13,013 nt of DNA from Clostridium sp. OF03-18AA (GTDB lineage Bacteria; Bacillota; Clostridia; Lachnospirales; Lachnospiraceae): assembly GCF_003478035.1 (NCBI RefSeq), contig NZ_QUEP01000029.1, forward strand, positions 1 through 13,013, written 5' to 3'. Positions 1 to 6,812 of this stretch are shown here, piece after piece. Made by a program: the position numbers and the translations under genes. Under the pieces are notes generated by a model that saw nothing but the letters and a program-made list of their open reading frames with translations, searched no databases and was not told the DNA's origin. How positions within the stretch are numbered: position 1 is the stretch's first letter; each line of letters begins with the position of its first letter.

Positions 1-19
1 TGTTTTGACATCAGCAATT

Positions 20-260
20 TCTTTCTATACTTGCATACGAATATGATACTGTAACAAATATTTGTGTCTGTTTTTTGATTTCCACGTTTCCATAACGCAA
101 GTATAGCACAAACCTCCGCTTCCGGCTACCTTAACCCACCGTCTAAAGCCAGTGGGATTGCGGTAGCCCAATTTCAAGTCGGACGTCCGTGGGACTTGGC
201 GCGTGATTCTTGTCATCGAAGCATTTCTCTCAATCGGAGACCTAACTCCCTCTGAGACAA
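20..260 (-). ncRNA. Candidate structured RNA, possibly raiA-type
   Basis: On the minus strand this stretch is rich in nested helices. GGCTACC at 124-130 pairs with GGTAGCC at 162-168, and inside it CCCACCG (135-141) pairs with CAGTGGG (150-156). CAAGTC (175-180) pairs with GACTTG (193-198) around the self-complementary CGGACGTCCG. A 10-bp long-range helix joins CTATACTTGC (25-34) to GCAAGTATAG (97-106). A 63-codon reading frame crosses it (25-216) but has no ribosome binding site and resembles no protein I know. The size (about 230 nt) and pattern remind me of the raiA RNA motif of Firmicutes, but that name is from memory and not checked. Any gene it precedes would lie off the left edge. The ends are approximate. 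I am fairly sure it is a folded RNA and unsure of the family. Confidence 0.5.
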
Positions 261-276
261 ATTTGCTGTTACATAA

Positions 277-320
277 GAAAAACAGGACATTGGGGGTAGT
301 TCCATTGTCCTGCTTTCTTT
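277..320. terminator. Bidirectional intrinsic terminator
   Basis: CAGGACA (283-289) pairs with TGTCCTG (306-312), and TGG/CCA extends the stem beyond one T-T mismatch. On the minus strand the stem is followed by five T; on the plus strand by CTTTCTTTT. It separates the pilin-like remnant from the folded RNA, so its likely job is to end minus-strand transcription from the right. Confidence 0.7.
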
Positions 321-417
321 TATTTGTCTGCTTTTATCATTGTTTATAATTCATCAGCACCAAGAAGCAAGCTACATTTATTATAGTGTGTCTCCCAGTC
401 TGATATTGGGGGCCGCT

Positions 418-806
418 TTAGATATTCATTGCAGTTATATAGAATCTGTTATCCATATACATATCCATTTGATCTCCTGGTTCCCTGATCACAATCTGTC
501 CCGCTTTCAGTTTGACCGTTTGTCCATCAAGGAACGTAATTTCTGTATGCCATTCATCAATCGGCACCTTTGGATTAGCCTTCCCGGTCGCGATATAATC
601 TGTCTGAATCTCTGAATAGTATGCTCTCAGATTTGTCCAATCGGCAGCCACACGCGCCTTGTGAAGCTGCACGCTGAAAATTGGAATTCAGGATTGTCTT
701 CCGCTCGTCAGATCGGTGCCGGCGTCTGTGCCAAAATTGAAATAATCGCAACTGCTGCCAAAATACCTGCGATGACTGCCACCGCAATGATGATTTTTCT
801 TTTCAT
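418..806 (-). pseudogene. Pilin-like gene remnant, frameshifted
   Basis: A start at 806 follows a GAGGAAAA ribosome binding site and opens a hydrophobic segment MKRKIIIAVAVIAGILAAVA, like the membrane helix of a type IV pilin or pseudopilin, but the frame stops after 33 codons. A second frame, closing at a TAA at 418, continues with a soluble part containing ARVAADWTNLRAYYSEIQ, IATGKANPKVP and FLDGQTVKLKAGQIV, which resembles the alpha-beta head of small pilins (a helix of AKVAADxxNLRAYY type, then strands). Going upstream, that second frame reads into a TGA just before this part. So at least one frameshift and one stop separate the two halves. The pilin assignment is by resemblance and moderate. 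If sequencing errors explain the breaks, the intact product would be about 130 residues. No partner pilus genes are in the window. Confidence 0.45.
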
Positions 807-872
807 AAATGTTCTTTTCCTCACTTTCCAACCCTTATACTTGCTCTTTGTAATCGTAGCGAAACGTATCTA

Positions 873-1619
873 TCATCCTTTTATGCCCGCCAGTGCCAGA
901 AACTTTTTATCCGACTGAATGCCCTGAGTCAAAAACTCTCCATCTCGGAACAGAGCATAGGTGGTGACCGGCGCAGGTACATTCTGAGCGGCTTCTTTGT
1001 CGGTGATGTGGATCGCTTGAAATGGGATCCCGTGTTCCTTTGCCGCCTCCTGTACCTTCGGCACCCAATAATAGGTGAAAGGGCACTGGTCGGTGTAATA
1101 GAGGACAAAGCCCGTTTCGCTGACTTTCGGGTGTCTGGCACAATCTTTGAATCTCGGCTGCTCTGCATCCTCTGCAAGGGGCAGGTACATGAGGTTGATC
1201 CCGCTGTCGGATAAGTCCGCGACCTTAAAGCCTTTATACTTCAGGAATTTCGGATCAGCTAAAAATTCCCGCTTCCGCCCCTCGGCGCACAGAATGCAAA
1301 CGCCTTTCTTTCCCTGTTCTTTCGCGTCCCGGATGCACTCGGAAAGCAGTTCTGAGGAATAGCCGTGTCCCTTCATGGAGCCGGAAACCCACAGGCAGTT
1401 GATGTAAAGCCAGCCGCCTGCTTCAATGGGCACCCATGCGTTTTCCGCCGGAATATATTCGATAAAGCACTTTCCGCGCTCCTCGCTGCGATAAAAGACA
1501 AGTCCCTCATCAAATCGCTGCTTCAGCCACTCCTTTTTCGCAAGAGCCTGCTTGCCGGACATGGCGCAGCAGATGTGCTCCTTGTCGATGTTCTCTTTCG
1601 TGATATGGATATATTTCAT
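873..1619 (-). CDS. GNAT N-acetyltransferase with YoaP-like C-terminal domain
   Basis: A 248-residue protein, the same length class as Bacillus subtilis YoaP. The N-terminal half (about 1-150) is a GNAT acetyltransferase: strand LYINCLWVSGSMKGHGYSSELL at 71-92 carries the acetyl-CoA pyrophosphate loop (K83-G84-H85-G86-Y87), followed by the long helix SECIRDAKEQGKKG and a CILCAEG strand. The C-terminal part (about 165-245) has GFVLYYTDQCPFTYYWVPK and ITDKEAAQNVPAPVTTYALF, the pattern of the YoaP-like domain, which looks thioredoxin-like with a single cysteine (C179-P180) where redox proteins carry CxxC. It should be cytoplasmic and acetylate an amine; the substrate is unknown. The start at 1619 follows AGGTGA at good spacing. 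It stands alone: an 11-codon-free gap and a decayed gene lie downstream, and an AT-rich gene upstream. Confidence 0.85.
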   Translation of the reverse strand: MKYIHITKENIDKEHICCAMSGKQALAKKEWLKQRFDEGLVFYRSEERGKCFIEYIPAENAWVPIEAGGWLYINCLWVSGSMKGHGYSSELLSECIRDAKEQGKKGVCILCAEGRKREFLADPKFLKYKGFKVADLSDSGINLMYLPLAEDAEQPRFKDCARHPKVSETGFVLYYTDQCPFTYYWVPKVQEAAKEHGIPFQAIHITDKEAAQNVPAPVTTYALFRDGEFLTQGIQSDKKFLALAGIKG

Positions 1620-1821
1620 CGATCATCACCTGACTTTCTCCATATTTATTGCATAATATCGAGGTCAAAAGCCCACTATTTTGATTCCTGCGGATTGTTC
1701 CGTGCTACGCCCCCGGAAGCTTCCGCTTTTTTTGGGGGAAGGTCACTTCAAACCGGAAGTTAGCAAACCATTTAATTATCCCTAATTTCATTATTTTTAT
1801 TGCCGTTTTTTTAATATTAAC
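1620..1821. other. Intergenic gap with palindrome and T-run
   Basis: This AT-rich 200-bp gap between the helical protein and the acetyltransferase contains a perfect 12-bp palindrome CGGAAGCTTCCG at 1714-1725, followed by C and seven T (1727-1733). It sits inside CCCCC (1710-1714) and GGGGG (1734-1738) blocks. The palindrome has no loop of its own, so as a terminator it would be weak. I see no gene and no convincing promoter here. Confidence 0.4.
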
Positions 1822-3093
1822 TCATTTTTTAACCTTTTTCAATAAACGTTCTAAACGCCCATACATCCCGAATTTTGTACCATCGTCAATATATCCGCAC
1901 TCTATTCCTTTTTTACAAACTCTTATTGCATCAGAAATTCTATTTTGCTTTTGATAATATATGGATAATTCTCTAAATATACCATATCCCATTGTTTGAC
2001 CCCAAGGGTCTTTGTATGAAGCGTGTTTTTTTATTTCATTTACATAAGTTAATATATTTGGAATAATAGCAATTTCCTCCTCACAGGCATTTATATAGTC
2101 ATCATTCTTGACTTCAAATTTAGAATTATACACTTGAATAATTGTAAGGCACTCTCTGAATTTTGAAATAGTCTCTTTATACTTTTTCTTTATTGAAGCC
2201 ACTTTTTTCCTGCTTCCCTTTATAATTAAATCATCATAACATATTACTTTGGTATAAGCTTCATAAAAATAATATCCCTTACGTAAAAAAGGAAGTCTTT
2301 GCTTGTTTGACTCAATGAAACTCAATTCTAAATTAAAAATAATATCTTCAGAAGGAGTTGTATTTAACACATTTTGCTCCCAAATATTAAGAAATTTTTC
2401 TGCTTTATAAAACGCCTTTTGGGTTATCAAAATATCAAATATAATTTCTCCCCAAAAGCCTATATTGTCAGTATATTTGTTTTCTAATATAGGCAAGAAA
2501 ATTTTTGCCCAATAAATGATTCCATCTTTTGCTTTTTTGTTATTATAGAACCACATCATTCGGCTTTTATGATATTCATCTCCATTAAGTTCATATGCTT
2601 TTCTAAAATTTTGGAACACTTCAAATGAATCAAAAGGCTCTCCGCATTTTACCATCTCGTATTGTAGTTCGGTAATTTTTTCTAGGATATTTGAAGCATC
2701 TGTTTTATTAATTTCTGCATATTTTTTACAAATATCAATTTTCTGTTGATATAAAAGAGATGATACACTTTCAAAGGTACGATACCTTATTTTTCTTGTT
2801 AACTCACTATCTATATCACCACACATTTTATATGCCTTTACATATCCGGTAGTAGCATCATTATTTATCAATTGAGCAATTTTTCTTTTTAATTCATCAC
2901 GTTCTTTTTCTTTTCTTTCCAATTCTTCTGCATTAGATATTTCAAATTCATGTTCATCAATGACAATCTTTATTTTAATTGGTGGAATTTTGAATTCCAT
3001 TCTATCACAATATCGTTGATCACATTCCTCTGCAACGTCTAACACAATATCAGCTAATTCTGGACTTATTATTTCTAAATTTAACTCTCCCAT
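1822..3093 (-). CDS. Hypothetical helical protein, possibly TPR-like
   Basis: Not recognised. The frame opens at 3117, but the ATG at 3093 is preferred because AAGGA (3102-3106) lies 8 bases before it, giving 423 residues starting MGELNLEIISPEL. Near residues 55-80 there is a charged coiled-coil segment (AEELERKEKERDELKRKIAQ). The rest is helical, with alternating aromatic and charged residues typical of alpha-solenoid repeats (for example YWAKIFLPILENKYTDN, AFYKAEKFLNIWEQ, and the end YYQKQNRISDAIRVCKKGIE, which reads like a TPR hairpin). No signal peptide, membrane segment or catalytic motif is visible, so it is probably a cytoplasmic protein-protein interaction factor. The gene is clearly richer in A+T than sfsA, tag or the catabolic genes, which suggests transfer. 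No terminator is seen after its stop. Confidence 0.7.
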   Translation of the reverse strand: MGELNLEIISPELADIVLDVAEECDQRYCDRMEFKIPPIKIKIVIDEHEFEISNAEELERKEKERDELKRKIAQLINNDATTGYVKAYKMCGDIDSELTRKIRYRTFESVSSLLYQQKIDICKKYAEINKTDASNILEKITELQYEMVKCGEPFDSFEVFQNFRKAYELNGDEYHKSRMMWFYNNKKAKDGIIYWAKIFLPILENKYTDNIGFWGEIIFDILITQKAFYKAEKFLNIWEQNVLNTTPSEDIIFNLELSFIESNKQRLPFLRKGYYFYEAYTKVICYDDLIIKGSRKKVASIKKKYKETISKFRECLTIIQVYNSKFEVKNDDYINACEEEIAIIPNILTYVNEIKKHASYKDPWGQTMGYGIFRELSIYYQKQNRISDAIRVCKKGIECGYIDDGTKFGMYGRLERLLKKVKK

Positions 3094-3186
3094 GTATGTA
3101 TTCCTTGTCATTACCATGCTTGTACATTAACGAATAATTATTATTTTTTATGCATGATCAGATTTACCAAATCAACAAATTTCGAT

Positions 3187-3579
3187 TTATCTGCGTGTTC
3201 CGTCATCATTAAAATTTTTTCTCAAAGCTTGCTCTGTCGGATAAATTGATACAATCAAAATAATACATTGAATTGTTACAAGGATTCCCCCTGCAACCCC
3301 AATCGTATTTTCATCACTATGGTATAACGGAATATGTACCAAAGCAGATGGTATAATCATTAACCATCCTATTTTCCACCAAAGTTTTCCACAATAGTCG
3401 TGGGCAAATTTCCATGTATCCATATTTTTCCTCGAACGAGTTGTTCTGTAGCCTAACATACCGTTTATATGCTTTGGACAATGTTTCCACATCATTCTTC
3501 CTACAATAACCATAACAATGGGAATTATCATATCACATATTAACATAAACCACCAAAAGCACATAAAATTCACCACCAT
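3187..3579 (-). CDS. SdpI-family small membrane protein
   Basis: A 130-residue integral membrane protein with three predicted helices (about 5-28, 66-86 and 93-113). Between the first two lies GYRTTRSRKNMDTWKFAH (43-60), followed by GK, which is the signature of the SdpI/YhfL family (GYRT...S.KN...W..A). In Bacillus subtilis SdpI is the immunity protein against the SdpC toxin and a signalling membrane protein, but most small family members have no known role, and no SdpC-like toxin is nearby. The start is ambiguous: ATG 3579 has GGGAG only 2 bases upstream, while two following GTG codons and the ATG at residue 6 fit better spacing. Composition is AT-rich like the preceding gene. It starts 50 bp after sfsA ends, with no terminator between, so it could be read through from sfsA. 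Confidence 0.75.
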   Translation of the reverse strand: MVVNFMCFWWFMLICDMIIPIVMVIVGRMMWKHCPKHINGMLGYRTTRSRKNMDTWKFAHDYCGKLWWKIGWLMIIPSALVHIPLYHSDENTIGVAGGILVTIQCIILIVSIYPTEQALRKNFNDDGTRR

Positions 3580-3629
3580 AACTCCCGATTATACTCTTTC
3601 TCCTGCCCATCTTCTTAATCCTTCATTTC

Positions 3630-4346
3630 CTACATATTCACATAGCTTGAAGTATCTTCGGTTACACTCGTGATCTTTACACGATCCGCTTCCACATGAC
3701 AACTGTAACAGACGATCTGAACACCTGCCTTCGCAGCCTCCACAAGCGCCTTCTTAAACTCCGGCTGTGCCGCCTCATTCGGCAGCACCCGATGAATTCC
3801 ATTCATCTGAATCACAAAGGCGATTGCTGTGTGGCAGCCTTCCTTTGCCGCCTTTGTCAGCTCATGTAAATGTTTTACCCCTCGCTCCGTTGGTGCGTCC
3901 GGAAACAATCCGATGCCCGGATGCAGATCATCCGCCAGCGTGCAGCCCTTCACTTCCGTCAGGAATTTTTCACCGTTTTTTTCCATGTAAAAATCAATTC
4001 TGGAGTCTCCGTAAGTATATTCTGCCTTCACAAGATCATAATTCAGGCTCATGAACTGCTGCTTCATCAGAGCATTCGGCGCCAGACTGTCAATATTCAC
4101 CCATTTTAACTTTGGCTTGTATACAGAGATCAGATCGTATGCCGTTTTTCGGTTCATATTCAATGACTTCTGCAGCGTCACCTTCGCTTTCGGCACCAAA
4201 AGCTCCTGCAAACGACCCGTATTTTTCACATGAACCAGCTCCGTCTCCCCATCGATCAAAACCTCCGCTGTGAAACGATTGATCCTGCGGACAAAGCTTC
4301 CTGGGACGGCATTCTCATAAATAATTATCGGTTTCTGTTTCATCAT
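3630..4346 (-). CDS. sfsA: SfsA, DNA-binding/nuclease family protein
   Basis: A 238-residue protein of the usual SfsA length (about 234). The N-terminal part carries the OB-like region with HVKNTGRLQELLVP (39-52). The C-terminal part has the conserved nuclease-like core: GDSRIDFYM (113-121, acidic D118), EVKGCTL (131-137, E131 and K133, a PD-(D/E)xK arrangement) and FPDAPTERGVKHLHEL (148-163). SfsA was first described in E. coli as a regulator of sugar fermentation genes; family members bind DNA, and nuclease activity has been proposed from the fold. The ATG overlaps the tag stop by four bases (ATGA, 4343-4346), which implies translational coupling in a tag-sfsA operon. Assignment is secure; the cellular role is less so. 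Confidence 0.93.
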   Translation of the reverse strand: MMKQKPIIIYENAVPGSFVRRINRFTAEVLIDGETELVHVKNTGRLQELLVPKAKVTLQKSLNMNRKTAYDLISVYKPKLKWVNIDSLAPNALMKQQFMSLNYDLVKAEYTYGDSRIDFYMEKNGEKFLTEVKGCTLADDLHPGIGLFPDAPTERGVKHLHELTKAAKEGCHTAIAFVIQMNGIHRVLPNEAAQPEFKKALVEAAKAGVQIVCYSCHVEADRVKITSVTEDTSSYVNM

Positions 4347-4909
4347 ATATCATCCTCATGCCTGCAAAAGCACCCATCCTCATGCGACCAGATCACGCCG
4401 ACGGCCTGCAGATAGGCATAAACCACCGTGGTTCCCACAAATTTCATACCATGCTTCTTTAAGTCTTTGGAAATTGCATCCGATAATTCCGAACTTGTTT
4501 TTCCGGTTTCCCGGATCACTCTGCCCTCCGTCCAATGCCAGAGATACTCTGAAAAGCTGCCATATTCCTTCTGAATTTCACGGAATGCCTGTGCATTGGT
4601 AACGGCAGCCTGTATTTTCAGGCGGTTGCGTATGATGCCGGGATCCTTCCGTAGGGCTTCCAGCTTTTCCTCCTTGTAGACACAAACCTTTTCAACATCA
4701 AAGCCGTCAAAAGCTTCGCGAAACGCTTCGCGCTTATTCAGGACACATTCCCAGGACAGTCCTGCCTGAAAGCACTCCAGGATCAGCATTTCAAATAGCT
4801 TCCAATCATCATGCACCGGGACGCCCCATTCCTCATCATGATAACGGATGTACCGTTCATTTTTCGGATTTGCCCAGCAGCAACGTATTTTTCCATCTGC
4901 CCAATTCAT
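4343..4909 (-). CDS. tag: DNA-3-methyladenine glycosylase I
   Basis: A 188-residue base-excision repair enzyme that removes N3-methyladenine from alkylated DNA. The family pattern is complete: RCCWANP at 9-15, YHDEEWGVP at 23-31, ECFQAGLSW at 45-53, and a C-terminal SHEDGC. The zinc-binding set of the E. coli enzyme (two Cys, two His) maps to C10, H24, H176 and C180, and the base-contacting Tyr and Glu map to Y23 and E45. The helix-hairpin-helix region includes RNRLKIQAAVTNAQAF at 94-109. The start follows AGGTGAG about 6 bases upstream. It lies 19 bp after the LysR gene and overlaps sfsA, so lysR-tag-sfsA may share one transcript. Nothing looks broken. Confidence 0.95.
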   Translation of the reverse strand: MNWADGKIRCCWANPKNERYIRYHDEEWGVPVHDDWKLFEMLILECFQAGLSWECVLNKREAFREAFDGFDVEKVCVYKEEKLEALRKDPGIIRNRLKIQAAVTNAQAFREIQKEYGSFSEYLWHWTEGRVIRETGKTSSELSDAISKDLKKHGMKFVGTTVVYAYLQAVGVIWSHEDGCFCRHEDDI

Positions 4910-4928
4910 TTGTATCTCACCTACCTAT

Positions 4929-5825
4929 TTATCCTGTCACGATTTCCCTTACACTCTCAACAAACTTCTTCACCATCGGATTCTCTGAGTTCTTCTTGTA
5001 ATAAAGATATGTCTTCCTTAAATTATATGGCGGGTCCGATCTCCGGAATAGCAGATTGTCGTATCCCGAGCTGGATTCCAGTGCATATGATGGGAGCCAT
5101 GTAAACCCAAATCCGGCATTGGCCATCACCAGTTTTGAATTACAGGAATTCACATAGACAGCATCTTTAAAGGTAAAGAATCCCTTAAATTCAATCTTTA
5201 ACTCCGATTCAGGAACAGACTTCATCGTAATCATGTTCTGCGTTTTTAATTTATCCAGCGGCACCGGATCATATGCTGCCAGAGGACTATCCTTATGTAG
5301 CACCAGAACATACGGGCTTTCATCTATGATCATGGAGCCCATATTCCTGAGTTCCGACGTTAAAAACTTGTGAGAAAACGAATCATTACACAGGATAACG
5401 TCAAATAATCCGTCCTGAAAATCTTGGATCAGTGTGAGGGTATGTTCCTCCATACAGGTAATTTTAACTTTCCCTTTATTTTTCTCCATAAAGGAGTTCA
5501 TAAATTTACTAAGCAGGGCATGTTCATAAATCCCGATTTCAATTTTTAACTCAGACTGTGAGTCCTTCTGAACATTCTGTATTTCTTCCACCGTCTGATG
5601 GTACATTTTTATTATCTCTTTTGCCTGACTGTAAAATCTTGTTCCCGCATTTGTAAGAAAAACCTGTTTCGTATCCCGATACAGCAGCTTAACTCCTAAT
5701 TCTTTTTCCAGAACACTGATCTTATGACTCATAGTTGTTTGCGTGATGTGTTCCCGCTCTGCCGCTCTTGTAAAATTAAGACACTCTGCCAGACTAATAA
5801 AGCACTGGATATTCTCAATATTCAT
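4929..5825 (-). CDS. LysR-family transcriptional regulator
   Basis: The frame opens at 5888, but the ATG at 5825 is chosen: it has GAGGGAAG upstream and begins directly at the family's N-terminus (MNIENIQCFISLAECLNFTR), giving 298 residues, the normal LysR length. Residues 1-60 form the winged helix-turn-helix, with AAEREHITQTTMSHKISVLE as the recognition part and LGVKLLYRDTKQVFLTNAG as the wing. Residues of about 90-295 form the two-lobed effector domain (KIEIGIYEHALLSKFMNSF, then FDVILCND). LysR proteins bind a small molecule, often a pathway intermediate, and commonly control a divergent operon. Here the divergent neighbour is the RraA-SLC13 locus, its most likely target, with the effector perhaps the imported carboxylate. 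The specific ligand cannot be read from sequence. Confidence 0.92.
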   Translation of the reverse strand: MNIENIQCFISLAECLNFTRAAEREHITQTTMSHKISVLEKELGVKLLYRDTKQVFLTNAGTRFYSQAKEIIKMYHQTVEEIQNVQKDSQSELKIEIGIYEHALLSKFMNSFMEKNKGKVKITCMEEHTLTLIQDFQDGLFDVILCNDSFSHKFLTSELRNMGSMIIDESPYVLVLHKDSPLAAYDPVPLDKLKTQNMITMKSVPESELKIEFKGFFTFKDAVYVNSCNSKLVMANAGFGFTWLPSYALESSSGYDNLLFRRSDPPYNLRKTYLYYKKNSENPMVKKFVESVREIVTG

Positions 5826-5915
5826 TCTCAATCTTCCCTCATATAATCCAAATTTGCTTCCTGATATCTCAATATAGACCTTCCACATTCATTGTCTTCC
5901 AAAAACATCTTTCAC

Positions 5916-6032
5916 TTTCATATCATTGTTGAAATTATACCTTTATTACGCTTCATTATCAATATTTTTAATAAACTAACCAATTTTTTTCGTTTCAAAT
6001 CTTCTCGTAAGATTGTTATAATAAAGACAATC
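5916..6032 (+). promoter_or_regulatory. Divergent promoter with candidate LysR operators
   Basis: In the lysR-RraA intergenic region, TATAAT at 6017-6022 with TTCAAA at 5994-5999 (17-bp spacer) makes a plausible promoter reading right. The -10 box lies inside a dyad, GATTGT (6011-6016) and ACAATC (6027-6032). A second dyad, TTTCA (5916-5920) and TGAAA (5930-5934), lies further upstream, where LysR proteins usually have their primary site. Both are candidates only. The pairing of one site over the -10 box and one upstream fits LysR-type control of a divergent operon. Confidence 0.5.
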
Positions 6033-6095
6033 AATCCGGTCGCGCGAACGAAACAATGCAAACACAAATACAAACCTTTTACAGGAGGGACTTTT

Positions 6096-6782
6096 ATGGA
6101 ATTCACAGAAGAAATCAGACAACGTTTTATGAAAGTATCGCCGGCAAACATCGGACATCAGATTACTGGCGGATTCATGAAAATGGAAATCAAACCGGTT
6201 GCTGATGAGATGAAAGTATGCGGACCGGCTTATACAATTCAGGGATTTGAGCGTGACAGCACTTCTCTATACTACGCAATGCAGAAAGCACCAAAAGGAT
6301 CTGTTCTCGTGATCGACCGAGGAACAGAGACCACATATGCCTGGGTCGGCGAATTCGTTGCAATCATGGCTCAGCAGTGTGGCATGGCAGGTATCATTAT
6401 CGATGGACCGGCAACCGACAAGCTTGCTCTTAAAAAAGGAAGCTTTCCGGTATTTTGCACCGGTTTCTCCCCGATTACCAGCATGGTAACTGGTACCAGT
6501 AAGGGTGCAGTACAGATTCCGATCTCCTGCGGCGGCACAGTAGTAAAACCTGGCGATATCATTCTCGGCGACGCAGACGGCGTAATTGTTGTTCCGGAAG
6601 ACTTCCTGCCATATCTTGAAACAGCAGAAAAGAAAGAGGCAGTAGAGATTGCCCGCAGGGAATTTCTCGCAAATGGTGGCATCTACAACAAGCGCCCGGA
6701 CTTCGATGTTGTAAAACTCTTTGAGTATGATATGGATAAAAACATCCAGAATATCAAGAACAATGAGTGTAAATACGATTAA
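6096..6782 (+). CDS. RraA-like family protein (HMG aldolase/oxaloacetate decarboxylase fold)
   Basis: The open frame extends back to 5892, but the real start is ATG 6096, preceded by AGGAGGG at 6083-6089; the upstream codons cover the promoter and give no family-like sequence. The 228-residue product has the RraA/MenG fold: GEFVAIMAQQCGMAGIIIDG (85-104) and the hallmark PGDIILGDADGVIVVP (152-167). Family members include 4-hydroxy-4-methyl-2-oxoglutarate aldolases and oxaloacetate decarboxylases, metal-dependent cytoplasmic enzymes, and RraA itself, an inhibitor of RNase E. In aldolases the active site carries DGxxRD; here the stretch is DGPATD (103-108), so the Arg is Thr107. The reaction may therefore differ or be absent. 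It begins a transcript with the transporter (30-bp gap), so a role in using the imported compound is the best inference. Confidence 0.85.
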   Translation: MEFTEEIRQRFMKVSPANIGHQITGGFMKMEIKPVADEMKVCGPAYTIQGFERDSTSLYYAMQKAPKGSVLVIDRGTETTYAWVGEFVAIMAQQCGMAGIIIDGPATDKLALKKGSFPVFCTGFSPITSMVTGTSKGAVQIPISCGGTVVKPGDIILGDADGVIVVPEDFLPYLETAEKKEAVEIARREFLANGGIYNKRPDFDVVKLFEYDMDKNIQNIKNNECKYD

Positions 6783-6812
6783 TCGCTTTACTTTTACCGA
6801 GGAGGAATCAAT

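Noticed and set aside
5892..6095. Extended N-terminus of the RraA-like frame (68 extra codons)
   Set aside because: It runs through the promoter region, lacks a ribosome binding site and does not resemble the family; AGGAGGG at 6083-6089 supports the start at 6096.
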